A DNA stretch of 64,000 bases. Origin: Hyphomonadaceae bacterium (GTDB lineage: Bacteria; Pseudomonadota; Alphaproteobacteria; Caulobacterales; Aquidulcibacteraceae). The notes beneath the pieces are model-generated. The model saw only the letters and a program-made list of their open reading frames with translations. It searched no databases and was not told where the DNA came from. The first letter of the stretch is position 1; every line of letters begins with the position of its first letter. The translations under genes and the position numbers were made by a program. This document shows, piece after piece, positions 63,886 through 64,000 of the stretch. The stretch covers positions 124,001 to 188,000 of the forward strand of contig JAHDXR010000002.1 in NCBI GenBank assembly GCA_023384105.1. Direction: 5' to 3'.

Positions 63886-64000
63886 TAAAGTATCGCGCGC
63901 CAAATTTGGCGCAGATTGCTGGGCTCGCGGCGTTTCGGTTTCCAGCCGTTTGCAGGATGAAATGAAACACAGGCGCCGGCGGTTCATAGCGACGAGGCGC

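Larger units (their letters stand above)
63512..64000. other. Intergenic tail of the window
   Basis: 489 bases with no gene I can support. The first part should hold the promoter of the Arg-rich protein gene. It then contains two family B repeat copies (63658-63775 and 63819-63885) in direct order, each preceded by TTCGCGCGGA(A/G)A. A gene beyond the right edge cannot be seen. Confidence 0.6.

Noticed and set aside
1-64000. tRNA, rRNA, CRISPR arrays, prophage or insertion sequences
   Set aside because: I saw no cloverleaf with a T-loop GTTCRANNC, no regularly spaced direct repeats, and no transposase or phage proteins.

Overview
The window is 64 kb of high-GC, gene-dense chromosome from an alphaproteobacterium, most likely a Caulobacterales/Hyphomonadaceae-type organism. 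This rests on gene content seen here: the lptF-lptG-lptD-surA-pdxA-rsmA order, a Caulobacter-type TonB receptor, a CpaE-type ATPase, a bactofilin next to an M23 peptidase of LmdC type, HdaA, DUF2155, DUF3297 and an NDUFA12 homologue. It is core genome. I see no prophage, insertion sequence, CRISPR array, rRNA or tRNA.

Layout. 1-7089 (minus): outer-membrane biogenesis and vitamin B6 (lptF, lptG, lptD, surA, pdxA, start of rsmA). 7244-11183 (plus): pepA, a Phd/YefM-like antitoxin with its own promoter/operator, holC, three tandem I78-type inhibitor lipoproteins, ndk. 11355-14389 (minus): a small protein, a methyltransferase, purN, purM. 14477-22314 (plus): DUF2066 protein, hdaA, ppk, ppx, DUF3297, and a cyclase/TolB-like/TPR protein. 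22300-27619 (minus): beta-propeller phytase, TonB receptor with a possible Pho box, rnd. 27775-29574 (plus): aspS. 29657-35921 (minus): pentapeptide-repeat protein, a CpaE-TM-Sel1 fusion, and a NrdJ-related protein without recognisable catalytic motifs but with two NrdR-like boxes. 36126-45087 (plus): NDUFA12 homologue, mlaD, DUF2155, a small membrane protein, surE-pcm-nlpD-like, yajC-secD-secF, a PuuD-like membrane protein, an NDUFAF6-like protein. 45318-51201 (minus): DsbA-like, M48 protease, rne, an unknown exported protein. 51350-56521 (plus): amiC, PBP1A, prfB with its programmed +1 frameshift. 56772-59197 (minus): bacA, lmdC, bcp. 59318-62818 (plus): a giant AsmA-like protein. 62819-63511 (minus): an unknown protein.

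Connections. Envelope building dominates: LPS transport (LptD/F/G), OMP folding (SurA, M48 protease), protein export (YajC-SecDF), lipid asymmetry (MlaD, AsmA-like), peptidoglycan (PBP1A, AmiC, a degenerate LytM protein that could activate AmiC, LmdC with BacA). Phosphate metabolism recurs (Ppk, Ppx, phytase with TonB receptor). The most unusual items are the CpaE-Sel1 fusion with its possible CtrA site and palindrome, the NrdJ-like pseudoenzyme under likely NrdR control, the I78 triplet, and families of intergenic inverted repeats that sit after gene 3' ends and are nested in one place.
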